The notes under the pieces: model-generated
Databases searched by the model: none
Seen by the model: the letters and a program-made list of their open reading frames with translations, nothing else
Told to the model about the DNA's origin: nothing
From: Chitinophagales bacterium
GTDB lineage: Bacteria > Bacteroidota > Bacteroidia > Chitinophagales > Chitinophagaceae
Direction of reading: 5' to 3'
Length of the DNA: 64,000 nucleotides
Assembly (NCBI GenBank): GCA_017303835.1
Contig: JAFLBI010000002.1
Span: forward strand, 124,001-188,000
Program-made: the position numbers and the translations under genes
In this document: positions 20,029-27,537 of the stretch, one piece after another
Position numbering within the stretch: the stretch's first letter is position 1
Layout of the letters: each line of letters opens with the position of its first letter

Positions 20029-20970
20029 ATGGCAACAAAGAAACCAGCACCCAAAAAAGCAGTAAAGCCGGCACCTAAGCCAGCAGCCAAGAAAGCTGCT
20101 CCGGCCAAGAAGGCGGCCCCTGCAAAAAAAGCAGCACCGGCCAAAAAAGCTGCGCCAGCTAAGAAAGCTGCAGCGCCAGCTAAAAAGGCGGCTCCTGCTA
20201 AAAAAGCTGCCCCCGCCAAAAAAGCATCTGCTAAGCCGGCACCTAAGCCAGCGCCAAAAGTGCCTGCAAAGCCTGTAGCAAAAGCACCAGTAAAGCCAGC
20301 TGCCAAGCCGGTTGCTAAGCCTGTTCCTGCAAAGGCAGCGCCAGCTAAGCCAGCCCCTGCACCTGCGCCAGCAGCAAAAGCAGCTCCTGCCGCCAAGCCA
20401 GCGCCGGTTGCAAAACCAGCACCAGCTATTGCACCTCCTCCTCCGCCCAAGCCTAAAAAACAGCCTGAGCCACCAAAAGAGGTGAAAGTGCCAAAGATTA
20501 GTGCGAAGTCTGCTGTACCCTATAAGCCCGGATATACACCTATGGAAAAAAGAGCTGAGCCAACACCTGCACCAAGTGCACCTTTAGTTAGATATTCTGA
20601 TGCTGATTTAGCTGAGTTTCGTGAGTTGATCAACAAGAAGCTGGAAGCAGCTAAGAAAGAACTCGTTTATCTGCAGGGTTTGATTACCCGTAAGGATGAA
20701 ATGGGTGGTGATAATGATGATGCTCGTTACATGACTATGGAAGATGGTTCAATGAGCATGGAAAGAGAACAGTTGAGTCAGATGGCTAGCCGTCAGATCA
20801 CGTATATAGATCACCTGGAGAAAGCATTGATGCGTATCGAAAGCAAGACTTATGGTATTTGTCGTGTTACCGGTAAGTTGATTGATAAAGCCAGATTGCG
20901 CGCAGTACCACATGCTACTTTAAGCCTGGAAGCAAAACTGGGTTTGGTAAAGCCAGCAGTTGAACAATAA
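20029..20970 (+). CDS. TraR/DksA-like protein with histone H1-like Lys-Ala-Pro tail
   Basis: A 313-residue two-part protein. Residues 1-165 are low complexity, built from imperfect AKKAAP repeats and then AKPAPAP-rich sequence, very basic and like the tail of histone H1. Residues 185-313 match the TraR/DksA family: a long coiled-coil hairpin (FRELINKKLEAAKKELVYLQ to DHLEKALMRIESKTYGIC) and the C-terminal segment GICRVTGKLIDKARLRAVPHATLSLEAK. In classical members four cysteines bind zinc; here only one is left (C-R-V-T-G), so the zinc finger is lost. DksA-like proteins reach into the RNA polymerase secondary channel, and the tail could bind nucleic acid. The gene follows ileS directly and ends before a terminator that was later duplicated by the RAYT insertion. 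Confidence 0.85.
   Translation: MATKKPAPKKAVKPAPKPAAKKAAPAKKAAPAKKAAPAKKAAPAKKAAAPAKKAAPAKKAAPAKKASAKPAPKPAPKVPAKPVAKAPVKPAAKPVAKPVPAKAAPAKPAPAPAPAAKAAPAAKPAPVAKPAPAIAPPPPPKPKKQPEPPKEVKVPKISAKSAVPYKPGYTPMEKRAEPTPAPSAPLVRYSDADLAEFRELINKKLEAAKKELVYLQGLITRKDEMGGDNDDARYMTMEDGSMSMEREQLSQMASRQITYIDHLEKALMRIESKTYGICRVTGKLIDKARLRAVPHATLSLEAKLGLVKPAVEQ
20077..20232 (+). repeat. Imperfect tandem repeat encoding AKKAAP
   Basis: About ten imperfect copies of an 18-21 base unit (gccaaraargcngcncct) within the TraR-like gene. Third codon positions vary between copies, so the amino-acid pattern is under selection and the repeat is not a recent slippage expansion. Confidence 0.85.
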
Positions 20971-20983
20971 TCAATTCATTCAA

Positions 20984-21044
20984 CGAATAGAAAAAGGCAG
21001 TCGAAAGACTGCCTTTTTTGTTGGTTATTTTACTTCCTGCATCT
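20984..21044. repeat. Left copy of a 61/62-base direct repeat flanking the RAYT element
   Basis: Runs from cgaatag to gcatct and contains the GGCAGTC-gaaa-GACTGCC terminator (20991-21019) plus 21 bases matching the 3' end of the ABC transporter gene including its stop codon. It is identical to 21714-21775 except for one missing G. As the complete ABC gene belongs to the right copy, this left copy is the duplicate of the gene end. Confidence 0.9.
20991..21019. terminator. Bidirectional terminator after the TraR-like gene (left copy)
   Basis: AAAAAGGCAGTC-gaaa-GACTGCCTTTTTT: a stem with A run before and T run after, so it works on both strands. Present again at 21721-21749. Confidence 0.92.
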
Positions 21045-21047
21045 TTG

Positions 21048-21076
21048 CTGTTGTTGGTGTTTCTCACCAACAACAG
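21048..21076. repeat. REP-like hairpin, left outer
   Basis: CTGTTGTTGGTG-tttct-CACCAACAACAG, a 12-base perfect stem sharing the GTTGGTG/CACCAAC core with hairpins at 21683 and 31309. It lies directly inside the left direct repeat. Confidence 0.75.
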
Positions 21077-21092
21077 TTTTCGCCTTGCCGCC

Positions 21093-21117
21093 GTTGCGTG
21101 GTGTTATCACCCGCAAC
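21093..21117. repeat. REP-like hairpin, left inner
   Basis: GTTGCGTGGTG-ttat-CACCCGCAAC, a stem with a small mismatch. Its GGTGTTATCACC centre is the reverse complement of GGTGATAACACC at the right end, so the element has inverted related ends. It overlaps the last codons of the RAYT gene. Confidence 0.75.
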
Positions 21118-21640
21118 CAGGACTTTTGTCTTTATAATGTGACAAGAAGCTGAATCGTTCGAGTTGTAGTTCATAGAAAGCAGCAGATGAATACAAGTAA
21201 TCTTCTGGCAGTAGCACCATGCCAGCTCTTACGGGGTTGAGGTGAATATAATTTAGTTTTTGCACCATTACAGCTTCTGAAAAAATCTCAATGCTTAAAG
21301 CATTTCTTTTCCAAATTTGAAACTGCCTGTCTTTTGCGTTCACCCTACATTTCTCTAAAAGCTCCGGGTTGTTTTTTTGGAGATAAAATTTAATTTGCTG
21401 TCCTGTATATTTTAGAAAATCTCTTTGTACATCCTCGGGTTTATGGTCGCCCAATATTTGCCAAATCATATGCAGGTGATTGTTCATGATCACGAAACCA
21501 AATACCCGAATCCTTTGCTTTTCAACTAAAAAAGATAGGCTGTTGAGGATGATATCTTTACATTGAACATCTTGCAGTAAGTGCAGCCAGTTATTGCAGG
21601 TGGCGGTAAAAAATGTTGGGTATAAGGTTGGGAATTGCAT
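21107..21640 (-). CDS. REP-associated tyrosine transposase (RAYT, Y1/HUH superfamily)
   Basis: A 177-residue transposase-like nuclease. FGFVIMNNHLHMIWQ holds the His-x-His metal-binding motif of HUH enzymes, and LNYIHLNPVRAGMV holds the conserved tyrosine with the NPVRAG signature typical of RAYT proteins. The length and both motifs are complete, so it may be active. RAYTs mobilise or maintain REP hairpins rather than full insertion sequences. This gene is flanked by REP-like hairpins in inverted arrangement (21048-21117 and 21683-21704), and the whole is bracketed by 61/62-base direct copies of a terminator plus gene end. The gene separates the TraR-like and ABC transporter genes and is absent from the inferred ancestral arrangement. 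Confidence 0.9.
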   Translation of the reverse strand: MQFPTLYPTFFTATCNNWLHLLQDVQCKDIILNSLSFLVEKQRIRVFGFVIMNNHLHMIWQILGDHKPEDVQRDFLKYTGQQIKFYLQKNNPELLEKCRVNAKDRQFQIWKRNALSIEIFSEAVMVQKLNYIHLNPVRAGMVLLPEDYLYSSAAFYELQLERFSFLSHYKDKSPGCG

Positions 21641-21682
21641 GTATTTTTATTCCATAAATAAAGATATAGCGTAAGCTATTCA

Positions 21683-21704
21683 CTGTTGGTGATAACACCA
21701 ACAG
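21683..21704. repeat. REP-like hairpin, right end
   Basis: CTGTTGGTG-ataa-CACCAACAG, nine-base perfect stem, 43 bases upstream of the RAYT start codon. Read in reverse complement, the end GCCGCTGTTGGTGTTATCACC aligns with GCCGCCGTTGCGTGGTGTTATCACC at the left end. Confidence 0.78.
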
Positions 21705-21713
21705 CGGCGTCAG

Positions 21714-21775
21714 CGAATAGAAAAAGGCAGTCGAAAGACTGCCTTTTTTGTTGGGTTATTTTACTTCCTGCATCT
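21714..21775. repeat. Right copy of the direct repeat flanking the RAYT element
   Basis: Matches 20984-21044 with one extra G. It contains the terminator copy (21721-21749) and the true last codons and stop of the ABC transporter gene, which ends at 21756 on the minus strand. Confidence 0.9.
21721..21749. terminator. Terminator of the ABC transporter gene (right copy)
   Basis: The same GGCAGTC-gaaa-GACTGCC stem with A and T runs, seven bases beyond the ABC transporter stop codon. Confidence 0.92.
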
Positions 21776-23573
21776 CCACCAATCTTCGATAGATACCGCC
21801 TTGTGCAATCAGTTGATCATGGGTGCCACGCTCGGCGATTTGTCCCTTCTGCAACACGATGATTTCATCTGCATGACGTATGGTAGAGAGTCTATGTGCA
21901 ATCACAATGCTGGTTCTGTTCTGCATCATATTATTGATGGCATCCTGCACCAGCCTTTCGCTTTCAGTATCCAATGAGGATGTGGCTTCATCCAAAATCA
22001 GGATGGGCGGGTTCTTCAATACCGCACGGGCAATGGTAAGGCGCTGCCGTTCACCACCACTCAGTTTACCACCGCGATCCCCAATATTGGTATCAAATCC
22101 TTCTTCTTTGTTTTCGATAAACTGTAATGCATTTGCAACGCGTGCTGCTTCGCGAATAGACTGCATATCAGGTTTGGTACCTAAGGCGATATTATTGGCA
22201 ATGGTATCATTGAAGAGAATAGGTTCTTGTGTTACAATACTAATCTGGCTACGCAAACTTTCTAATTGGTAGTCTTTAATATTCACGCCATCAATTAACA
22301 ATTCGCCGCTGCTTACATCGTGAAAGCGGGGCACCAAATCAGCCAGTGTACTCTTGCCCGCACCGGAAGAACCAACGAGGGCGATGGTCTTGCCTTTCTC
22401 AATGGTGAGATTGATGTTTTGCAGAATAGGTGTGTCTTCATAATAAAACGACACATTTCTGAACTCAATGCTTTGTTTGAATTCAGTTAACTGCTTTCCA
22501 TTAGGGTTATCTGCAACTGTAATTGGTGTTTGTAAAATCGCTTCAATTCGTGTTAGCGCCGATGTGCCGCGCTGCATATTGTAAAATGCCGTGCTCAAAG
22601 ATTTTGATGGATTGATGATTTGACTAAATACACCAATATACATGATGAATGCAGCACCATTCAAACCAAAACCTTTGTTCTCTAAAATCAAGTTACCACC
22701 AAACCAGAGAATCACACAGAGTACGACGATGCCAAGAAACTCGCTAATCGGACTGGCAAGGTCGCGACGAAAATTCATCTTGTTCTTTACATGAAATAGT
22801 GCATCATTGGTTTGCAGAAATTTATTGCGGATATGTCGCTCAGCATTGAAAGCCTTGATCACGCGCATGCCACCCAATGTCTCTTCCAAGATGCTTAAGC
22901 CCTCAGATGATTTTTCTGCAGCAATATTGCTCTGCTTTTTCAGGCTCTTGCTGATGCGGCCTATGATGAAACCGGCAACAGGTAAAAGTATAAACAGCAG
23001 TAAGGAAAGTTGCGGACTCAGGAATACCAGTGTGCCTAAAAAGAAGATGATATTGATGGGCTCTTTAATTAAACCGTCTAGCGTGTTAGCGACAGCACTC
23101 TCCAGTTCCCAGGTATCATTGGTCATGCGGCTAATGATATCGCCTTTCTTTTGTTCGGTGAAAAAGCCGATAGGCAGGGTGAGTATCTTATTGTAAAGAT
23201 CATTACGTAACTGCACCATCATGCCATTACGGATGGGGCTCATGGCATAATAACTCAAGTACACAAAAAGGTTTTTCAAAAAAATGGCTGTTACAATAAA
23301 GATGCAGACCAAGCCAAGTGCATAGGTCTTGCTATGCGCTTGTATAATCATGCTGAAGTAGTAGCGCATATAGTCCAGCACCCATTCCCCACTTAATTCA
23401 AATGGAGGAATTTCAGTAACGAGCTTATTGTTAAAGATGATTTCCAGAAAAGGAAAGAGCATGGCAATAGATACCACACTGAAGATCACCGCGAAAAGCA
23501 CAAAAATCAGGTAGAGTACAATATTCTTCCGATAAGGCTTGAGATACTTGACGAGACCGAGGTATTTTTTCAT
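21756..23573 (-). CDS. MsbA-like ABC transporter, fused permease and ATPase
   Basis: A half-transporter of 605 residues that works as a homodimer in the inner membrane. The first 330 residues hold six membrane segments of the type I exporter fold. The ATPase follows with Walker A GSSGAGKST near 401, Q-loop IVTQEPILF, signature LSGGERQR near 503, Walker B ILILDEATSSLD and the switch histidine in IVIAHRLSTIRHADEI. The order and length fit the MsbA/lipid exporter group; lipid A export is likely but not proven, as multidrug exporters look alike. The gene faces rbfA head to head across a 67-base region where both -7 elements overlap. Its 3' end was copied when the RAYT element inserted. Confidence 0.88.
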   Translation of the reverse strand: MKKYLGLVKYLKPYRKNIVLYLIFVLFAVIFSVVSIAMLFPFLEIIFNNKLVTEIPPFELSGEWVLDYMRYYFSMIIQAHSKTYALGLVCIFIVTAIFLKNLFVYLSYYAMSPIRNGMMVQLRNDLYNKILTLPIGFFTEQKKGDIISRMTNDTWELESAVANTLDGLIKEPINIIFFLGTLVFLSPQLSLLLFILLPVAGFIIGRISKSLKKQSNIAAEKSSEGLSILEETLGGMRVIKAFNAERHIRNKFLQTNDALFHVKNKMNFRRDLASPISEFLGIVVLCVILWFGGNLILENKGFGLNGAAFIMYIGVFSQIINPSKSLSTAFYNMQRGTSALTRIEAILQTPITVADNPNGKQLTEFKQSIEFRNVSFYYEDTPILQNINLTIEKGKTIALVGSSGAGKSTLADLVPRFHDVSSGELLIDGVNIKDYQLESLRSQISIVTQEPILFNDTIANNIALGTKPDMQSIREAARVANALQFIENKEEGFDTNIGDRGGKLSGGERQRLTIARAVLKNPPILILDEATSSLDTESERLVQDAINNMMQNRTSIVIAHRLSTIRHADEIIVLQKGQIAERGTHDQLIAQGGIYRRLVEMQEVK

Positions 23574-23610
23574 CCGTTGAATTTAAATGCCGCTTGCTGC
23601 CTGATTTCAA

Positions 23611-23619
23611 TACTTTTGC
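23611..23619 (+). promoter_or_regulatory. -7 element of the rbfA promoter
   Basis: TACTTTTGC, an exact TAnnTTTG, 21 bases before the rbfA start codon. The -33 element is not clear. Confidence 0.55.
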
Positions 23620-23625
23620 AGCGGA

Positions 23626-23634
23626 GCAAAGGTA
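23626..23634 (-). promoter_or_regulatory. -7 element of the ABC transporter promoter
   Basis: On the minus strand TACCTTTGC, an exact TAnnTTTG, 52 bases before the transporter start. It lies just beyond the plus-strand -7 of rbfA, so polymerases at the two promoters would exclude each other. A possible -33 (TTTG) lies inside the rbfA reading frame at 23659-23662, a rather long 24 bases away. Confidence 0.5.
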
Positions 23635-23640
23635 TCATTT

Positions 23641-24015
23641 ATGCAAGAAGGTAAGCGTCAAAAACAGGTGGCAGCCGTGCTGCTCCATGAACTTAACGAA
23701 ATTTTCAGAAGGCTGGGACTGAATATGATCAATGGGGGCATGGTCTCTATTTCCTCTGTAAAGGTTACGCCAGACCTGCTGGAAGCGCGTATCTACCTGA
23801 GTTTGTTCAATATGGAAGATGAGCGTGAAGCCTTGCATATGATCGATAGCAAAGCCTGGGAAATCAAAAAGGAACTGGCTGATAAGGTAAAACATCAGCT
23901 GAGAAGAATCCCAGTTCTACAGTATTTCAAGGATGATACCCTCGATCATGTGTTCAAAATGGAAGAAATCTTCAAGAAGATTGAGTCTGAGCGCAAACCT
24001 GAAGACCCCTCCTGA
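23641..24015 (+). CDS. rbfA: Ribosome-binding factor A
   Basis: A 124-residue KH-fold protein that assists late maturation of the 30S ribosomal subunit and 16S rRNA 5' end. The sequence begins QEGKRQKQVAAVLLHELNEIF, has the core VSISSVKVTPDLLEARIYLSLF and ends the fold with LRRIPVLQYFKDDTLDH, the usual RbfA signature (R..P.L.F..D.S). Length is normal. Unlike many bacteria it is not next to infB or truB here; instead a LolC/E-like permease gene follows after 17 bases on the same strand, so the two are likely co-transcribed. Confidence 0.95.
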   Translation: MQEGKRQKQVAAVLLHELNEIFRRLGLNMINGGMVSISSVKVTPDLLEARIYLSLFNMEDEREALHMIDSKAWEIKKELADKVKHQLRRIPVLQYFKDDTLDHVFKMEEIFKKIESERKPEDPS

Positions 24016-24032
24016 TCAAGTAAAATAAACCC

Positions 24033-25247
24033 ATGCAGTCATTTTTTGCCTGGCGTTATTTCCGGTCTAAAAAATCTACCAATACCATTAACCTCATTGC
24101 GTGGATCAGTGTGGTAGCCATTGGCGTTGGTGCTGCAGCCCTGATTATTGTATTAAGTGTCTTCAATGGTTTTGAAGACATGGTGAAAAGTTTGTACGCA
24201 GATTTTTATGCAGATATCCGCATTGTGCCTGCAAAAGGGAAAAGCTTTGTAGCAGATGCGGCATTGCGTAAAAAGATTCAAGCAATTGAGGGTGTGTCTT
24301 CCAGTACTGCAGTGGTAGAAGAGAAGGCGCTCTTACGCAATGGCGATATGCAGAGTATTGTTACGGTGAAAGGTATTGACCCGGATTATGCAAAAGTGAA
24401 TGCCATACAAAAACATCTGGTGCGTGGCCAGTTTACAACTGGCAATATTGATCAGCCTGGCCTGGTGATAGGTGCAGGCGTGGAAAATGCTATTGGTCTT
24501 GGTTTTGAAGATGCTGCCCTGCCTTTGACTTTATATGTTCCCGATAAGAAGTCAAATACCATCTCATCCTTGGAAGGACTGAATAGTTTTCAGACTGTGT
24601 ATGCAGGCACTTTTCTGGTGCAGCAGGAGTTTGATAATAAATATGTGTTCACCAATATTGATTTTCTGCGTTACATGCTGGATATGCCTGTTGATGCGGT
24701 AAGTGCGATTGAACTGCATTGCGGCTTGCAGGATATGGACAAGGTAAAAGCCAAGCTGCAACAAGCCCTGGGTAATGCATTTTTGGTTGAAACAAGATTT
24801 GAACAGAACAAGAGTTTGTTCAAGATCATGCGTTCTGAGAAATGGATCATTTATGCTATGCTCTCTTTGATACTGGTAGTTGCAGCATTTAACATGATTG
24901 GCGCATTAACCATGCTGGTGCTTGAAAAACAAAAAGATATTGCTGTGCTCAAGGCTATTGGCGCTTCAGCACAATGGGTGCAAGGTGTATTCCTGCGTGA
25001 GGGTTTATTACTCGCCGCAATTGGTGGTGGAGCAGGTATGTTGCTGGCAACAATTATTTGCTGGGCACAAGTGCAATTCAAACTGATTGCACTCAAAGGC
25101 AATTCTTTTCTGGTTGATTATTATCCCGTAAAAATGATTTGGCAGGATTTTCTGCTGGTGGGTATTACGATAGTGGTGATTGCGCTTTTAGCGTCCTGGC
25201 TGCCTTCGCGCAAAGCAAGTCTGCAGAGTTTTTCCTTAAAAAGTTGA
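24033..25247 (+). CDS. LolC/LolE-like ABC transporter permease (FtsX fold)
   Basis: A 404-residue inner-membrane permease. One membrane segment near the N-terminus (about 20-45), a large periplasmic MacB-type domain (about 50-265), and three C-terminal membrane segments (about 275-295, 320-345, 370-395) with the FtsX core MIGALTMLVLEKQKDIAVLKAIGAS. The start FAWRYFRSKKSTNTINLIAWISV is typical of lipoprotein-releasing permeases, which extract lipoproteins from the inner membrane for transfer by LolA. No ATPase (LolD) gene is adjacent, so the partner must be encoded elsewhere. It ends before a weak hairpin shared with the converging transketolase gene. Confidence 0.88.
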   Translation: MQSFFAWRYFRSKKSTNTINLIAWISVVAIGVGAAALIIVLSVFNGFEDMVKSLYADFYADIRIVPAKGKSFVADAALRKKIQAIEGVSSSTAVVEEKALLRNGDMQSIVTVKGIDPDYAKVNAIQKHLVRGQFTTGNIDQPGLVIGAGVENAIGLGFEDAALPLTLYVPDKKSNTISSLEGLNSFQTVYAGTFLVQQEFDNKYVFTNIDFLRYMLDMPVDAVSAIELHCGLQDMDKVKAKLQQALGNAFLVETRFEQNKSLFKIMRSEKWIIYAMLSLILVVAAFNMIGALTMLVLEKQKDIAVLKAIGASAQWVQGVFLREGLLLAAIGGGAGMLLATIICWAQVQFKLIALKGNSFLVDYYPVKMIWQDFLLVGITIVVIALLASWLPSRKASLQSFSLKS

Positions 25248-25268
25248 GGCCCCGGTTTCCCGAGGCCT
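25247..25268. terminator. Possible shared hairpin between converging genes
   Basis: AGGCCCCGG and CCCGAGGCCT can form a nine-pair stem with one C-A mismatch, but no T run follows on either strand. Weak. Confidence 0.4.
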
Positions 25269-25273
25269 TGCTA

Positions 25274-26113
25274 TTAATAATCTCCAACAGTTTCAGGTAA
25301 TTGTGCTAAGGCTTTGGCGAGTTGCTCATCGTTTGGTGCAATGCCATGCCATTCATGGCTGCCTTCCATAAAATCAACACCCTTGCCCATCGCAGTCTTC
25401 ATCAAAATACAAATGGGTTTGCCATTGCCTGTTGCGGCTTTGGCTTTGTTCAGTCCGGCAACTACTGCATCCATATCATTGCCCTCCATTTCCATTACTT
25501 CCCAGTTGAATGCTTCAAATTTGGCGCGCAGGTTGTCGAGCGACATTACTTTACTGGTAGGGCCATCAATCTGCTGACCATTCCAGTCGATAGTGGCAAT
25601 CAGGTTATCTACTTTATGGTGTGCTGCAAACATCACCGCTTCCCAGATTTGGCCTTCCTGCAGTTCACCATCGCCATGCAGTGAGTAAACCAAATGCTTA
25701 TCGCCATTCAACTTTTTTGTTAAAGCAGCACCAATAGCAACACTCATACCTTGGCCCAAAGAACCGCTGGCAATACGTACACCTGGCAGATGTTCGTGGG
25801 TAGTGGGGTGGCCCTGTAAACGGGTATTCAGTTTGCGGAAACTAGCCAATTCTTTTACATCAAAATAGCCTGCTCTTGCCAGTACTGAATAAAAAACGGG
25901 TGAAATATGTCCGTTTGAGAGAATAAAAATGTCTTCATTCACCGCATCCATGGAAAAATTATTGGAATGCTCCATGGCCTTGAAATAGAGCGCAGTCAGG
26001 AAATCTGCACAGCCGAGAGAGCCTCCTGGGTGACCACTTTGTACAGCATGAACCATTCTAACGATATCACGGCGCACCTGTGTGGCCATATTTTTCAACT
26101 CAAGCGTTTCCAT
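25274..26113 (-). CDS. Transketolase, N-terminal (TPP-binding) subunit
   Basis: The first half of a split transketolase, 279 residues. It begins TQVRRDIVRMVHAVQSGHPGGSLG, the transketolase N-terminus, carries SGSLGQGMSVAIGAAL and the thiamine pyrophosphate/Mg motif HGDGELQEGQIWEA near residue 145, and stops after the first domain (typically about 280 residues). The pyrimidine and C-terminal domains, normally encoded by the next gene in split systems, are not found on either side: its neighbours are a LolC/E-like permease and a WecA-like transferase. The partner must be elsewhere. It would act in the non-oxidative pentose phosphate pathway. Confidence 0.93.
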   Translation of the reverse strand: METLELKNMATQVRRDIVRMVHAVQSGHPGGSLGCADFLTALYFKAMEHSNNFSMDAVNEDIFILSNGHISPVFYSVLARAGYFDVKELASFRKLNTRLQGHPTTHEHLPGVRIASGSLGQGMSVAIGAALTKKLNGDKHLVYSLHGDGELQEGQIWEAVMFAAHHKVDNLIATIDWNGQQIDGPTSKVMSLDNLRAKFEAFNWEVMEMEGNDMDAVVAGLNKAKAATGNGKPICILMKTAMGKGVDFMEGSHEWHGIAPNDEQLAKALAQLPETVGDY

Positions 26114-26130
26114 GGGTATTTTTTAGGCTG

Positions 26131-26160
26131 CGAAGATAGTCTTTTGGATATCTTTTCAAA
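26131..26160 (-). promoter_or_regulatory. Promoter of the transketolase N-terminal subunit gene
   Basis: On the minus strand TTTG (26157-26160), 18 bases, TATCTTCG (26131-26138). Good match to the Bacteroidota promoter, 18 bases before the start codon. Confidence 0.65.
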
Positions 26161-26344
26161 AGTTGCGTGTTGCATCGGGTCACCATTTCTTAATGTGTGA
26201 TGGCGTATTGAAAATCAATTAAAAAGAATAGTAATACGTCAATGATTAGCATAGTTTCGGCAAAAATGCCTTACTTTGGCCTTCCCCGAGCGAATAGAAC
26301 GTAACTTATTAAACAACCAATTGTAAATTTTGCACTTTCAACAC

Positions 26345-27457
26345 GTGGAGAATATTCTGTTTGGGTCCATATTATCTTTTGTCATCACTTTTTATTCCAT
26401 TCCGGTAATCATTCTGGTTGCCAATTGGAAGAAATTGTATGATCTACCTGGCGACAGGAAGATACATTCTGCGCCCGTTCCTTCCTTGGGCGGACTGGGC
26501 ATTTTCGTCGGTTTTATGTTGGGTGTATTGTTGTTCACCAATGCGCAAGAGGTTTTTGGCGTATTCCAATATTTCATTGCCTGTTTTATCGTGATTTTCT
26601 TCTTTGGTATCAAGGATGATATCCTGATGCTTTCGCCAATGAAAAAATTCATGGGACAAATGGCCGTGGTGGCGATTTTGATGTTTAAAGCCAATTTGTT
26701 GATTACCAACATGTATGGTTTTTTGAATATTACTTACATCGATCCTGCTGTAAGTTATCTGCTAACCGGTTTTACGATTCTGGTGGTAATGAATGCCTAT
26801 AACCTGATTGATGGCGTAGATGGTCTGGCCGGTTCTCTGAGCGTAATTACCTGTTTATCCTTTGGTACTTTCTTCTTGCTTAGCAACGATATTTTCTATG
26901 CCCTACTGGGTTATTCTTTTGCAGCAAGTTTGATGGCTTTTCTGATATACAATTATTCTCCTGCACGCATTTTTATGGGCGATACAGGAGCCATGCTAGC
27001 CGGCGCAGTCAATGCCATTCTGGTCATTCGTTTCATTGAAACTGGTGAGCAGTCGCAGATTCTGCCCATCTTAACCACACCTGCAATCGGGTTTGGCATC
27101 TTGATGATACCATTGCTGGATACTTTGCGTGTATTTGCCATTCGTATTTTACATGGACGCTCACCCTTCTCTCCCGACAGGAATCACGTTCACCATTTAA
27201 TGTTGGACAGAGGGTATAGTCATCGTAAGATTACCCTTTCCTTAAGCGGACTATCCATCTTATTTATCTTCCTGAGTTATCTGGCTATGCCTCTGGGAAC
27301 AACCAAAGTTATTGGCCTTCAGGTATTGGTATTTTTTGCAGGCATTTCCTTGTTAAAGTACTATCCAAGGAAAACAGCACAAATGCGTGTGATCAAAGGC
27401 AGCAAGCTGGAGCGTCAGGAACGATTCCGCCGTTCAGTACGCAATTTCCTCTCATAA
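26345..27457 (+). CDS. WecA/TagO-like undecaprenyl-phosphate sugar-1-phosphate transferase
   Basis: A polytopic membrane enzyme (glycosyltransferase family 4) with about ten membrane segments, which transfers a sugar-1-phosphate, probably GlcNAc-1-P, to undecaprenyl phosphate to start synthesis of a surface polysaccharide. Motifs: LPGDRKIHSAPVPSLGG near the N-terminus, FGIKDDILMLSP, MNAYNLIDGVDGLAGS with the catalytic aspartates, FMGDTGAMLAG and the PDRNHVHHLMLDRG loop that marks the WecA rather than the MraY group. The frame can open with TTG at 26330, but GTG at 26345 (MENILFGSIL) is the more natural start. No other polysaccharide genes lie nearby. Confidence 0.87.
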   Translation: MENILFGSILSFVITFYSIPVIILVANWKKLYDLPGDRKIHSAPVPSLGGLGIFVGFMLGVLLFTNAQEVFGVFQYFIACFIVIFFFGIKDDILMLSPMKKFMGQMAVVAILMFKANLLITNMYGFLNITYIDPAVSYLLTGFTILVVMNAYNLIDGVDGLAGSLSVITCLSFGTFFLLSNDIFYALLGYSFAASLMAFLIYNYSPARIFMGDTGAMLAGAVNAILVIRFIETGEQSQILPILTTPAIGFGILMIPLLDTLRVFAIRILHGRSPFSPDRNHVHHLMLDRGYSHRKITLSLSGLSILFIFLSYLAMPLGTTKVIGLQVLVFFAGISLLKYYPRKTAQMRVIKGSKLERQERFRRSVRNFLS

Positions 27458-27483
27458 AGTATCTCAGTAGTGTCTGGGTATGA

Positions 27484-27517
27484 TTTGCCCCAGCGATTGC
27501 AGAATTCTGTAGATTTG
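27484..27517 (+). promoter_or_regulatory. Promoter of frr
   Basis: TTTG at 27484-27487, 22 bases, TAGATTTG at 27510-27517. Both boxes are exact, the spacing slightly long. Confidence 0.5.
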
Positions 27518-27537
27518 CCCACCCTAATTTCAAGGTT

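Noticed and set aside
19764-20450. Minus-strand open frame of 228 codons rich in Ala, Gly and Phe
   Set aside because: It is the reverse reading of the AKKAAP repeat region of the TraR-like gene plus the end of ileS.
23641-24015. A normal rbfA-infB-nusA context
   Set aside because: No neighbouring translation or transcription factor genes are present; rbfA is simply relocated.
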